From: Zeugodacus cucurbitae
Lineage: Eukaryota > Arthropoda > Insecta > Diptera > Tephritidae
DNA length: 64,000 bases
Assembly (NCBI RefSeq): GCF_028554725.1
Contig: NC_071670.1
Span: 7,182,501-7,246,500 of the forward strand
Direction of reading: 5' to 3'
Shown one piece after another: positions 25,901 through 38,939 of this stretch (position 1 is its first letter; the number at the start of each line of letters is the position of its first letter). The position numbers were made by a program, and so were the translations under genes. The notes under the pieces are model-generated. The model searched no databases and was not told the origin of the DNA. It worked only from the letters and a program-made list of their open reading frames with translations.

Positions 25901-26800
25901 CAAAAGCTGACATTACCACAACAACAACATCAGCAGTAAAAAGATTTGCTATTTTGAAGGCTTGAAGAATTTTCGCGCCGTCGAGCATTAGACGAGCGTG
26001 TTGTTGTTGGCAACAAGGCTTTGTGGTTGCTAATGCATATTTATATAAGTACATATATGTATATAGTATATAAATAAATATATATTAGCATATATCCTCA
26101 AGTATATAATTGTGCTTTTCGAGTGTGCAACATGTCACATTAGCACCGTTGGTGGCGCCGTCAACGCCGTCATACGCCATTGTATTAGTGCAGCAACATT
26201 GTTGTTGTTGTTGTATTTGTGGTTGCTGTTATTGTGTTAGCGACGGCAGCTAATGATTAGCTCATTTTAGCGCGCTGAACAACACTTACAAGCACACTCC
26301 AGCGTCTCGAAATGGCACTCAACACAGATTTGTATATACTATATAGGCATATAGGCGAGTATATATGTATTTGTGTATGTACATAAGGTACTTGAATGGC
26401 TGGGAAATTGTTAGAAATGCATATTTGCATATAAATTTGCTTTTAGTTCACTAATTTTTAGACAATCTATAGAAAAATATCAATAATTAAAGCAATAAGC
26501 AAGGCGCTGCTACGTTTTAAACACTCATAACTTCCAAAAGAAGCCAGGGAATGAGTTCAAATCTTTTTCAAAATAAAGTTAAACGTTTGCACTTATTAAA
26601 ATTTAAAACATATCAAATATTTCATTACTGCCCTCTTCATAGTTCTTATCATTCGAAAGCGAGAAATAAAACGAAAATCAATTTTTGTCAAATATTCTGA
26701 AAAATACAGTTTGAAATACTGATTTTCTTTGATTAGCTTTCAAAAAATAAGATTAAGTAATTATAATAAATATTTAGTCAAAATAAAAATAAGTAAAACT
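22990..26800. other. Long non-coding stretch
   Basis: 23000-23350 is A/T-rich; 23350-23760 is unique-looking; 23760-25330 is balanced, triplet-free texture; 25380-26240 is CAA/TTG-rich with moderate GC (tracts near 25870, 25915, 26195-26220); 26240-26800 is A/T-leaning. The open frames at 25431-25903 on both strands mirror each other and have no recognised domain. Confidence 0.35.
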
Positions 26801-26809
26801 TTGATCTTC

Positions 26810-27420
26810 CTCAATTTTTCGCAGAACTTTTCGTAATTTTCGAAGTTTTTTCACTGTTTCATGAATAGAACTTAAAAAAATATATATTTTAGAGGTTCAA
26901 TTAATCATAAAGTTCTTTTTAAATGATATTCATTCTAGTATTGGAGAAATTTTCACATTTATAACTGAAAATCCAAGAATTTCGAAGATAGTTTTTTAAA
27001 AGCTCGTATGCTGATAGATCTCTGAAAATTTTTCCTTCAGCTTTAACTGCTAAACTGCTCAGCGAAACTATAGAATATGAAACAGCGAAACTGTATACTA
27101 TGAAAAGCCTTGATTTCCAACACTTTTCGCAGAACTTTCCGATTTATGCGAAATTTTCTAACTGTTTCCTGAATAGAACTAAACAAATATTATAATTTTG
27201 AGATCATATTGAACAAAGAAGACTGCATTAAGGATTGCCATTCAACTATTGGGTACTCTTTTCGCATTTATACGTGAAAATCTGAGAGCTTCTATAGATA
27301 AAATTAAAAAAAAAACCTGTTGATGATAGGTCTTAATAAGATTTTCGAGCTTTAAGTGGAGAATTGTTCAGCGTAACTTCCAGAAGTCGCAAAATGTTTA
27401 CTTCTCTCAAGAAAATATAT
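26810..27420. repeat. Direct duplication, period about 307 bp
   Basis: tttt(t)cgcagaactttc recurs at about 26816 and 27123, and actgtttc(a/c)tgaatagaact recurs at 26853 and 27161. After these come a ttcacattt/ttcgcattt word, gaaaatc(c/t)(a/g)aga, a tgatagatct/tgataggtct word and a gctttaa..g.(t)aaactg/gaattg word in the same order. Both units are non-coding. Confidence 0.65.
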
Positions 27421-27628
27421 CTTTAATGATATTTTCGAGATCAGAAAATACTAAATCGAGCATAACCTTACCACAAAACTACCAAATTGTCTGATCTATT
27501 CTTATTTTGTATTTGTTTATAGCCTCAGCTCAGAACCGCGGCTATTTAAACCAAAATACAGCAACATAACTCTAGCTGAACGAATCCTGTGGGTTCTAGT
27601 GATTTATAAAAACAAACTCGTTGGGAAA

Positions 27629-27892
27629 TCTTATCATAATTCTGTCTCTTTCACTTCTCGAAGGGTCTCTAGTCTTATCATAATTCTATCTCTTTTATTT
27701 CTCGAAGGGTCTCTAGTCTTATCATAATTCTATCTCTTTTACTTCTCGAAGGGTATCTAGTCTTATCAAAATTCTGTCACTTTTAGCTCTCGAAGGGTCT
27801 CTAGTCTTATCATAATTCTGGCACTTTAACTTCTCGAAGGGTCTCTAGTCTTACTATAATTCTGGCACTTTGACCCTTCGAATGGTATCTAG
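27629..27892. repeat. 44-bp minisatellite, six copies
   Basis: Units start at 27629, 27673, 27717, 27761, 27805 and 27849, each exactly 44 bp, reading tcttatcataattct...cttctcgaagggtctctag. The first five are close to identical and the sixth is more diverged. A length of 44 is not a multiple of three and no frame stays open, so it is not a peptide repeat. Confidence 0.95.
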
Positions 27893-28960
27893 TTTTACTA
27901 AGAATATGTTTTACTACCATCTATGTGATAGTTTTAAATATTGTTCACTGGAATTATTTCAAGCCTCATCACTGTCTCTTTAGTTATATGTATATCTCGT
28001 AGAGAGTATTTGAATATTCCTTCGCTGTCGTCTCACTCGTATATTGTCTTGAGAACATTGATTAAGCATATTTTAATCAAAGGTTTGAGGATCTTCTTCG
28101 GCACAGGTATGTGTCACAATTGCTTTGGTCTTCCCTCGAGCTTTAGTAACATACAACTTTCATTCTTGATTCGTGTCCAAATAAGCCACTGTCGTCTTAA
28201 ATTTACTCGTTGAAGACCTAAGATCACTTGAAGCCCGTCTGGATGGGTCTATCAAGAATGATCACATATATGATCTATTGAATTAGAGACTTTTTTTGAT
28301 CTATTTAGGAGCTTACAAAATGAGAGAGAAACTCAGACTTAATGTTTACAAAATCTTTACATTTCTTTTGAAATTACGTTCTGTTAACTCGCCAGATAAC
28401 AGTTTTTTCTTCCAGTCGACTTCTTTAGAGTCTACTCGAACCCTTTTCTTTCGACTTAATCTGCGTATGGTTAAAACTTCGAGCAGAATTTTGCAATTTC
28501 TTCCTCTTTTATGCTTCTTCTTCTCCTATATCCATTCGTTCCCCCTTCATTCACGACCAGCCAATGAATGTGCCCTAATTGGGGGCGCATCCAGTGACAT
28601 GGTTCATTTATTAGTTTTGGTTATGTGCATATTTAAAGCCACCAAATACGAGTCTGTAGAACCCTCTCCATTTATGCAACAACAAATTTAGCATTTTTTG
28701 CTTACTTGCAGCTTTTTACAGCTTCATTGCAGCATTTGCGCTGACAAGCGGCACTGGGCGCTGAGCGCTGCAGGCGTGCAACGGCATGTTGCACGTTCAG
28801 CTTAAATGCGCGTAATTAATTGTGACGTACAATCGGCACAATGGTAGTGAATAACAACAACAACAATTACAACAAATAACGGAGAAAATCAACAAGCGGC
28901 AAGAGAGCAATCTGACAGTCATCAATCAGTCAGTTAAGCAGTCATTCGGTCACCCATTTA
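27893..28960. other. Non-coding DNA
   Basis: Balanced texture to about 28500, then CAA-type DNA. Frames at 27941-28213 and 28296-28691 (+, up to 131 codons) start and stop without any recognisable domain and are not called. Confidence 0.35.
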
Positions 28961-30620
28961 GCCAGTCAGTTGGTGCAAACAGTGCAACAACAACAACAAC
29001 TACAAGTGTTCCCCTTGAGTCAGCAATCATTAACAGCCATGTTGCAAATACATATTTCACTAAAAGAGTGCAACATGGGCCTGCAACTGTGTGGGTGCAT
29101 GCAACATATGGTCATGTGGCAAGTTGGAGTTGTGCGTTTTAATGAAGTGATGAACGCGTTTTTTGAGAATACACATATAAATTCAGTCAGCGTGCAACAG
29201 TCAACAACTACAACAACAATGTGTGTTGCAATGTGGCAACAAAAGCGCTTTGGTTGCAAGTTTCTACACAAGGTCAATAAAAGCTTGTAGCCTGCACTGC
29301 TAATTGCAGCGATCACTTGGAGGCGACTCGGCGTGAGCGATTGGCTATGCAGCATGGGTGCTTGTTGTTATTGCACATTGCGCATTCTTGTGCGTGTTGC
29401 CCAAAAATGGCGCTGTGGCAGGCAGCATATTGGCGCCGCAAAATGCATGGACACATATACGCGGTGGTTGTTGTAGTTTTGTGGCGAGTTGCTGTTGTTT
29501 TTCGGCAAGTTCGTTTTGTTTTTAGAGTTGTTGTAGTTGTTGCAACATACTGCTTACGCAGCGTTTACGCGTAATTTAGCGCGCAATATTAATTACGCTG
29601 CCACGGCAGCACTTACACATGTTGCAACATTTCGCATGTGTTGCACGTACGCATTTTTTCCGTTAGGTGTGGCACTTGCTGTTGTTGGTGGCACATTTCG
29701 GAGTACTCTACTACTATATGGGTGCAATAAAAATACAAATACCACAAACGAAGGGAATTTCTGATCGAAAACAACAACAAATAGTAATTACTTGCCACAT
29801 AATTTCATAGCTGTCAGTCAACAAGTAGCTAGCTAGGGACTTTTTTATTATATAGCATTTGTATTTCTTCCACTTATTTTGCTGCATGTTGCAAAAATAT
29901 AGCGCCAAACACATGTATGCATATGTTGCATGTGTTGCATGTTGCAACAATTATTATTGTTATGAGCGTAAAATTCGAATTGACACGCCAGTGACACTTG
30001 GCTAACACCAATAATCAACAAAAGCAACATAAACAAAATACAACAACAACAACAAACATTTGCGGTTGCAACAACAACACACATTTGCTTCTGTAATGTG
30101 TTGCATAGAAATACAGTGCATATATACAAATTGCTGTACATGCAATACGCTACAATTCTTTTTATATTTTGGCACTGTTGCATGACCGGCGGTGCAGCGC
30201 TATGAGCGTTGCAAGTTGGTTGAATCCTACATTTGGCATGATATGGAAAACACTATAGGTTTGCATAGAGTAGCGTAGAAGCAACGTGCCACACATGCCA
30301 CACGTACTTATGAGTGTGTTTTATATATATTTATTTGAAGTTGTATGCATGCAACATGTGACTTTTTTCAATAATTATTGCGCCTTTTGCATTTTCTAGC
30401 CTCAACAGGCTATGAGTGGCATGCCACGTTCAACTCATATGTGCAAGAGGAATTAACGCACACACAGCCATTCATATATTTCGGTTCCAGGAAATAAGCT
30501 AAACCGCAAGTGCAACAAATAATAACAGCTGTGGCAAATTCGCAGAAATTACTAGTTGCATTTTGTGGTAAGGTTGCATAATCGGCAGCTTCTTGAATGA
30601 CATGAAGAATAAGGGGAATT
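28960..30620. other. Cluster of TGCAAC/GTTGCA words
   Basis: About twenty occurrences of the hexamer TGCAAC or its complement lie in 1.6 kb, many extended to atgttgcaac or catgttgca (for example 29529-29542, 29619-29627, 29885-29891, 29922-29949). CAA/TTG triplet tracts are interspersed. Open frames on both strands (106-111 codons) overlap each other and are rejected as genes. Confidence 0.55.
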
Positions 30621-30639
30621 TCAACATTTTCCGACAATT

Positions 30640-31630
30640 TTGGGTAATGTAAAGAATTTTTTCTTCAAAATAACAGAATCTTCTGTTTGAATGCTTCTTC
30701 TTATTCTTCTTTTAGATTTCTCTAAGCAGCTAACAGGATTTTCATGAGCTCACTGATGTCGGAACTGCTCAGATAACCCGATACTAGTCATAAAGTCCAA
30801 TTGAGACACACATCTACTCTTTTGACAATCACCGAAACTGAAAAGAGCTTCTTCTCTAGAATCCACTACCGACCCCCATCACCCTATTTTTATTCAGCGT
30901 TACCTTAACCCACTAATATATAGCTATTTATCGAAGCTTATTCCTAGGATGAATAGCAAGGCTGGATCAATAGCAATATACGCAGCATATCTTGAACCAA
31001 AGTTCCCTTAAAAATCCGATCTTAAATACCTATAATTCCAAGATCTTACTTCTTAAGCACACCCTAGTGGAATTTAAACGTCAAAGATCTCAAGAAATCA
31101 TCATTAAACGAAGCGATAGATCTATTTAAAGGAGAAAAGCTTACAGAACAAACTCCTCAACCGTCAAGGTACATCTTTTGAGAGAAAGACATTGTCTTTT
31201 AAGTATACTCATGGTACATTTAAGCGTCAAAGAGTAAAAAAAACATCATTAATCAAAGCTGTAGAATCATTGAAAGTCAAAAACTCCGCCCCTCAACAGT
31301 TAGTAAGCATGAGTAAGAGATATTCCAACTAGGGAGTGTACCTTAATACCTTTAAGAAACATTTCTTAAATAAACTCGGCAATCAGAGAACCGTTATTTC
31401 TCAAAGTCTACCAAAGTTCAACTGATTTTAAGTGAAATCAGTTTCTGGCAGTAATCAGAGATATTCCAACTATCGACTATCTAATCTAACCTTAAAATAA
31501 GTTCTGGAAACACGAACTTTGGAACTATACTGCACGGTATCTGTTTAAGAAAAACAATGAATAAGAAATAAGATTTTATGATAGAAAAAGACTTTAATAT
31601 GTTTAATGAAGCTTATCTTGGTAAAGAAAT
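30640..31630. other. Balanced-texture non-coding block
   Basis: No gene or clear repeat unit is recognised. The words tcaaagat/tcaaagag and atcattaa(a/t)c(g/a)aag recur at about 31081-31110 and 31227-31260, so a decayed duplication of about 150 bp is possible here too. Confidence 0.35.
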
Positions 31631-31639
31631 CTTACAGTT

Positions 31640-32430
31640 CTATAGGGATTGAAAAGTAATTTGGACTTTTCGCTTTATCAATACTTCGCTTAGGGATTGA
31701 ATAGTCTTAATCGAAAGTTTAATTTTAATCATTATAATCCTTTGGAATTGCACCAATTTGTCTCAGACTTTGTGGCCAATACTTAAAAAAAATCGTTTGA
31801 GTCGAGGTTAGAACCCAAGAGTTGCAGTATCTTAACACTAAAGGGATTAGTCACTTTACAGCTCCGGAGGTTCCTTCTAAGAGACTTTTCAGTCGCTAAA
31901 TACCACGAAGTTGAACAGAGCTCCTTTGTTCTATAGGTATCGGTCTAAGATCTTGTCCGGTTATCTCTTTGGAATTGGAAAGTACTACAGGGACTGAAAC
32001 GAAATTTGGATTTTATATCAACATATCTATTTGAAATTGGATCCATTTTGATTAGATACTTAAAAATGTATCCAAAGTCCCTCAAAAAAGTCTTCGCGGT
32101 TATTAGTCGCTTAATGTCATGAAATTGAACAGAGCTCAATAGGTCTCGGTGTATATCCGGTCCGAATATCTCTTTGGAATTTAAAAGTTATACTGGGACA
32201 GAAACGAAATTTATATTTCAATCAACATATATCTCTTTGGAATTAGACCAATTTGCTTAGACAATATTAAAAAAAAAATGTGTGATCCAAGACTCGAGGA
32301 TAGACTCCAGTATCTTAAAATTAATAGGATTAGATTAGTTAGAGGTTCCTTCTTAGAGACTTTTCAGTCGTTAAATTTCTGTAAGTCCGAGCAGAACCCT
32401 TGCGTTACATAAGTTTCGGTCTCAGATCCG
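31640..32430. repeat. Complex diverged direct repeats, unit about 205-260 bp
   Basis: Recurring landmarks: ta(t/c)(a/t)ggga(t/c)(t/a)gaaa (31641, 31986, 32191), tatctctttggaatt (31962 and 32167), ccaatttg(t/c)(c)t(c/t)agac (about 31753 and 32237), agtcg(c/t)(t/-)taa (31891, 32105, 32366) and ggttccttct(a/t)agagacttttcagtcg (about 31870 and 32344). At least three units are mixed with partial ones. No coding frame is kept. Confidence 0.65.
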
Positions 32431-33210
32431 GTCGACAACTTAAGAAGTCGCTTCTATGCGAATAACTGGTCTCTAATAATATAAACTCGACTGAAGTTCG
32501 AAGGTTTCGGGGACTTCAAACACTATTTGAACCAGTTAAAACTACAAAGAAACGTGAAAACCTTCTTCTTCTCCGTCAATTTCTCCTTATTTTGTGACAA
32601 TTTTTACATGTGATTTTTTTCATTGTATTTACATCCATTATTATATATTGAAGAGTACATAGCGTATATTTACATAAGCACATGTACATCACTTCATTTT
32701 TTTTTTTTTGGTTGTTGGGCGTAACGAACGTGTGAGAAACTATTTGTCGCATGCAACGTGACATGCTCGACTGACCGCTACCTAACAATTTCCTCAACAG
32801 AGTATGGTCTCCCCCTTTTTTCTTTACAGAATATTTCTTATTATTACATTTTCATAAGACGATTTCTTTAATTTTTGAGAAAATTTCTTTGTTTTGCTGG
32901 GGGCTGAGTAGCCAGTCAGCCAACCAACCAGCCTTATTACGGAACTAAGTAAGTAAATATGTATGTATGTATATGAGCATGTCGGTGCGACTGCGCAGCT
33001 AAGCGTCAGGGAAATGCAAGAAATTAGATAGTAGTTAATGTGGACTCACCTTCGTTTTAATTTTTGTGCAGCATTGAAGCGTGTCTGGTGAAATTAATAA
33101 CTGCAAATAAAAATGTTATATTTCTTGTTAGTATAACTCAAGTAATTGCTATCGTTGTAGTTGTTGTAAGAGAGGCGTGTTAGTAGAGAAAGTATTTAAT
33201 ATTAAAGTTT
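32430..33210. other. Non-coding DNA
   Basis: Balanced texture to about 32570, then mixed DNA with TATG repeats near 32960. No gene is supported. Confidence 0.3.
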
Positions 33211-34790
33211 TTGAATATAGTGATTTTTAGATGTTGTTTTTTCTTAATTATTATACAATGAAAGATATCATAAAGAAAAAAAGCTTGAAAATCGAAAAAA
33301 TAATAAATTATTATTTTTTGTTAATTTCGAAAACTTTCCGAAATTCTTTTACATAAATTATCTAAATAAAAAATCCCAAATACAATAAAACAAATTGAAA
33401 TTCGAGGAAAAATGAAAAATTTTGATAAACTTTTAATGAATAAAAAAATATTTTTGTTTGGAAAAAAATTTTGAAATTTTGGGACAATAAATTGTTTTTT
33501 TGTGAAATTTTGAATAAAAATTTGTGAATAAAAAAATATTGTTTTTTTGGAAAAAATTTTGAATATAAAATAATATTTTGTTGGAAAAAATTTTGAATAT
33601 TTTTTTATAAAATTTTTCAATAAAAAAAAAACTAAAATAAAATAAAAAAATTTAAAACTTAAAGAAAATATTGAAAATTGTTGGAATAAAATTTATGAAT
33701 AAAAAAATATTTACGAAACAAATTTGATAATTTTTTAAATAAATTTTCTTAAAATTATACAGAGTTCAATAAAAAATTTTGAAGCTTTATTGGAAAATTG
33801 GAATTTTTTGGTTAAAAAAAAACAACAACAAAAATATAAAAAATTTGAAAACTTAAGGAAAATATTGAAAATTGTTGAAATAAAATCTAGGAGTAAAAAA
33901 TTTATTTAAAAAAAAATTTTAAACTATCTGAAAAAAAATTCTTAAAAAAATATAGAAAATCAATAAAATATTTGGAAGCTTTCTTAAAAAATTGGAGATT
34001 TTTGGTTTAGAAAAAATTTAACTGAATTTTTTAAATAAAATTCAAAATACCATAAGAAATATGTAAAATTTAAAGAAATATATTAGTAAAGGAAGATACA
34101 AAAAAATATTTCATTTATTAACAAATTCTCAAAGTTTTTGAAAAAAAAAATGGTCTAAATGAAACTCTAAAGAACAATAAACAATTTAAAAGCTAAGGAC
34201 AAAAGTGGAAATTTTTAAATAAAATGAATTACCAAAATAATAATTTTATTTAATAAATTTTATAAATAAAAACTTAAAGACAATAAAAAAAATTTCAAAC
34301 TTAATGAAAATATTAAAAAATGTTTAAATATAATTTGTGACTGAAAATTGATTATTCTGAAATAAATAATTTGAAAATCTCTGAAATAATTTTCAAAATA
34401 TTAAATTAAAAAGCTAAGAAAAAAATTCAAAAACCCCAGCACAAAAATTGAAAATTTTGAAAATAGAGATTATAATTAAAAATTAAATATTTTTGAAAAT
34501 TTTTGAAATTAATTTTTAAATAAAACAAAAAAATATTGAAAACTTAAGTTTAAAAAAGAAATTATTTGAAATCAAATTCGTGAATACGAAATAGTTATTT
34601 TTCAAAACTTTTCAAAATTGTTTAAACAAATTTTCTAAATTTAATTAGATTATTAACAATAAAGATATTATATTATTGTAAAAAATTTTAATTTGTTGAA
34701 TAAATTTAATTTCGTTTTATAATTTATAATTTTATTTTTTAATTTTCATATATTGTCAAATTTTTTTCTAAACTCTTTTTTATACTAAAA
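33210..34790. repeat. A/T-rich tract with loosely repeated phrases
   Basis: Nearly pure A/T for 1.6 kb. The phrase aaaactta(a/t)(a/g)gaaaatattgaaaattgtt recurs near 33656 and 33848 (step about 193), with weaker echoes near 34298 and 34535, so part of the tract is a decayed tandem array. The 99-codon Phe/Lys frame 33321-33620 (-) is a by-product of composition. Confidence 0.6.
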
Positions 34791-36360
34791 ATAACAACAT
34801 AGATATTTTCTTCGCTCGTTTTGTGTAACTAGAGCCGTCAAATGCTATGCAACAAGGCGAGTATGTAAGCTGATACCGTCTAAGCTGCCGCCCGGCCTTC
34901 GAGCAATGCGTTTTTTTTTGCACATTCACACACATACACAACTATATACAAACATTAGAACAACAAATCTAAATGCGGTTGCCAGTTGTTGCTTTAATTG
35001 TTGTTGTTGTTACTGCTACATGTAAGCGCATGTTGCGCCACACCAGTAAACTACATTCATATGATACCCTCTCATCTCATTGTTTGTTATTGCTGTTGCT
35101 GTTGCTTTTTACCGCTACCGCCTCTTATTATTAAGTATTATTTAAATATAAATTTTTTTCTCGCTATTTTTTCCACTATTTTTCTGCTATTGCACATTGT
35201 TTGTAATTATTAAACTGTCTTTACGGCATCAAAACGGCAACGAAGCGCAACACTAATAATAGTGGGCTTGTGCGGCAGTGATGGAATTGGTCACCGCAAC
35301 GCCGAGGCGACGTGCGGCATATTGATGTGTAGGAAGTGCGAGAGTTGGTGATGCAAAGCGTTGCCTATACATACATACATACATATATAATGTAGTTCCA
35401 GTGCGCAAAAGCGGTATTCATTGCGTTTCCAATTAAAAATCACTTATTCTATTCGCCTCAATGGCTTTAATTAAGCAAATCTGCCGGCCACACTGCGTAC
35501 TTTTCCCGGTGGTTCCACCTTTTACAATAGTTTAATTACAGTTATGCGCTGTTAGAGATCGTTTTCATTTCATTTATTTTATGGTTGATCACTTGTAACT
35601 AGAGATTTTTGAGTTAAGTTGAAAATTGAAGCATATACCCTAGGCGCTATTTTAAATTGATATTAAATAAGCGAATAATTTTTTTCTATTGAAAAAATAT
35701 AAGAAGTTCAGAGTCAAATTTTAACATATATGTAAAGCTTAAGCCGTTATCTAACGTTATATTAGGCTTTGTTGTTTCCAAGTCGGGTTTAAACTATTAG
35801 ATAATCTCATTCTATGATTTTCCATTGGGTATCAAATTTCATTCATCTCTCCTGCACATCCGTACTCTTTCTACTCTCTACTGAGCCAAAGGTATCAATT
35901 TCCTAGACTTCATGTTTCTCAGTCTCATACGTTTTTTCTCCGGCTGAAAGTTTGAAAGTCTATGTAACTGTATAATGAATTTTCGAAGCCTACTTCTGTC
36001 AGAGACCATTTCAGGCCTAGCAAATCCGAGCCAAACATTTCCGTAACTGTTCTCTTGTCAGAACAAATAAATCTTTTCAGTTCTTCAGGTAAGGTTAGTC
36101 TGGTTGGCCAAAGCCACATATGGACCAGTTTTGGTGCTTTGCGATACCAGATGGAGTGCCGTCACGTAGTTAATGAGGAATAGTCATCGTTTAGGATGCC
36201 TGTACTTGTTGCGAATTTCAGTATGTTTTGAGGTTTTACTAACGATACCTCATCCAGATTCTCGTACTGTGGGGCTCCAAAATGTTCTTTATAATACTTC
36301 CTTAATATACTAATTTAATAAAATAATTGTATTTCCCTTCGGTGTGGCATTTCTTTCACA
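34790..36360. other. Non-coding DNA
   Basis: 34850-35560 is CAA/TTG-type DNA with (CATA)n at about 35367-35385. 35570-36360 is balanced. The frame 35925-36119 (-, 64 codons) is unrecognised. A single taggcgct word at 35641 resembles the core of the 57-59 kb array but may be chance. Confidence 0.35.
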
Positions 36361-36365
36361 AACTT

Positions 36366-36590
36366 ATATGCTTTCAAGCTTGTCAAATTCAACGATTCTA
36401 CTTAGAGATTGATAAGTAAGGTCCCCACGCCCCCTTATTTCGATTTGTTGGAGATCACGGTCTGAGAGCAAGCTTAAGAAGGATTCGATTGTTGAGCTTA
36501 TTGTGCTTTCGAGCTTACTAAAATCTGAGATCGCACTTAGGGAGCAAGTTTTGGGGCCCCAATGACCTCTTTTATCGATTTCTGAAATAT
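36366..36590. repeat. Direct duplication, period about 135 bp
   Basis: (a/g)tgctttc(a/g)agctt recurs at 36368 and 36503, followed in each copy by a c.acttag(a/g)ga word, a gg(t/g)(c)cccca word and an atcgatt/tcgattt(c/g)t word in the same order. The copies are well diverged. The sequence on to 38270 (balanced to 37560, then CAA/TATG-type) shows no gene. Confidence 0.5.
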
Positions 36591-38269
36591 TACTGCAGGA
36601 GAAGATAGAACTTTCAAGGATTTTTCAGTACTTAAATCTTCAATCTATCATCTTGACGAATTAACAAACGTAACGGTTGAATATTATGTTCCAGAAAACT
36701 CTCAATTTATCTTTGAAAAGTCAAGGCAATCTCAGAAGTTTGCGGTATCACAAAGAACTGTCGATTTTAGCTATTTTAGTGGGATCCATTGGAAGCAGCC
36801 TTTTGATCAAACCTAACATAATCTAAAGCCATCGCGGAGAAGTCTTTTTTGATACTAATCTAGAAACGGAAGGACTCTTTCTCGGAATGTATAATCGAAA
36901 ATGATCTCTCAAATGATATTTCATTAAAAGATGACCTTTATAAAGATTGAACCGCTCTCTGAAAAAAATTATCTCTCATATAACATATCGATAATCACTT
37001 TAAAGACCGGAAAAAAACTTTTGGTCCCGGAAATGTAATGTAAGGCGCTCAATGTGACTTTAAAATAGCATGATCAGGGACCTTGAGACTCAGAGGTTAC
37101 CACAATCGATCGTTTAGAAGAATGGCTCGAAACGTTAGTGACCAGATTTGCGAAGGTGAGGAAGGCAAATCTACAATCTTATGACAAATTAAGCTGTTGA
37201 GATGATTAAAAAGCAAGTCATTCGTGAGTTGAGAGCCAAAATCATGAGTATGATATTGGATTAAGAGCATATGTTAGTGAGAATCAATTGAGATGGATAT
37301 ATGAATGAGGTTATGTTCCTAAACATAACGAATATCAATCAATGAAAATGAGGAACTATTTATCTGTTTGTTTTTCTAATTTCTAATTAGAGATCACTTC
37401 ATTTATCAAAGAATATACATGTATAGATTTGCGTTTCTTTGAACCCTTCTCCCTTCAAGTACCTTAATTGGTATTAACAGCTCAACTAAGCCGCTGACAG
37501 ATTGAATTATCTCCGAATTTGTAACTCTAAATTAAAGTTAATTGAGTTGTATAATATTTTTTTCATTTTTAAAGTACAACAAAAAATTCGTTGATCTCAT
37601 AATTTTGAAAGCAAACCAACAAACTAAAGAAACTACTCAATACAGGCTTACTAAGCGCCGCCTCCAACAGGCAGAGTGATCGTGTCAGACAGCGTAGGCT
37701 TAGCGCGACAGCGGTAATAGACAGTAAGCGGCACTTGAAACCGGTACAAATGTAATTGATGTACTAGATAGTGAGTATATATGTATCAAACAGCAGAGCT
37801 ATATTGTATACTACTTTTTTATATATTTTATTTATTTATTATTATTAAAAATAAGACATAAAAAATTGTATTTGTCAGTTCCAAAACTCACCACACCAGC
37901 GTTAGTAAACTAATAAACACTCAAAATAAGCGCTCAATTCCCCACTGTGTAGTCCACATACATACCTACCTACAACACTGTTTGAGTCTCTACTTGCCAT
38001 AATAGTGTTGTTGCTTGCTGTTAAATTTTATATTGCTCAACGCCTTCGCTCCATACAAACTAGCGTACCTACCTTAACAGTTATGTATATATGCTACCCA
38101 CTCACACCACTTCCGCTTAGCAGCAGTACTCCTAGCGCTACCACAGCCTCAACTCTGCAGGAGTAAATGAGTGCGCTGAATAGGCAACACTATTTCCCCA
38201 GTTCGGGTTGGTGTTGTTGTTTTCTTTTTCACTACCCACTATACTTCTAAAATAAATTTACTAGCGGAG

Positions 38270-38420
38270 AAATTGCATAGCGCGCCATCACTCACACTCT
38301 ATCGCTTAAGCATCCTCAAATGCAGCAACTCTCACACACTCGCTCTCGCTCCCTCTCTCACACTACGATTCTTATGACCGCTATAACTGCATTTAAGCGC
38401 TCAGCTGTTGTTTTGCCGCG
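38270..38420. promoter_or_regulatory. CT/GAGA-rich segment, possible GAGA-factor site cluster
   Basis: Around 38331-38366 the plus strand is a run of ctctcacacactcgctctcgctccctctctc, written here only as a description of its CTCTC words; its complement holds several GAGAG words, the binding core of fly GAGA factor. It lies in moderate-GC DNA upstream of a 171-codon frame (38427-38942 +) that I do not accept as a gene. Whether it acts as promoter or Polycomb-type element cannot be seen. Confidence 0.25.
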
Positions 38421-38939
38421 CCAGCAGTGATTTGCCTTACTCCACAATCATTCTGCCCTTCTTTTAATGTTGTTTCTTCATTCTTTGTTTTTTATTGTTG
38501 CGCTCTCAAGTCAGCTCTCTTTTGCTGTGAACGCTGCTACATTTTGCTTTTAATTTTCTTGCTTTTGCTTGCCTTCCCCTGCAGTGGCTGTGCAAAATGG
38601 TCGCATGTAGCCAACCCATCGCTGATATCGCTTTTCACAGTTATGCCGACGAGGCGTGACAATCGTCGCACAGGCCGACAGCGCGTTGTATGTTGGTTTG
38701 GTAGTTTTGCTCACGGAGTGTGTTTGTGTGTGTGTGTAATGAGATGTTGTGGCGATAATTTAGCGCTTTTCTGCATTGATTTCAATCTGTATTGTTGGAT
38801 TTGTAAAGAATTTGAAACGTGGATTAAGTTCATGCGTTCAAATTTGGAGGTTTCTCAAGTTGTTGGTGTTGTTTTTATTCCTCAATTCTTTTACTGTGAA
38901 TTCTCTAAGCTAGATCCAGTTTTGGATTTTAAAATAATG

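Noticed and set aside
35639..35652. Solitary member of the 57-59 kb core array
   Set aside because: Only taggcgct matches; the TAG 12 bases upstream is absent.
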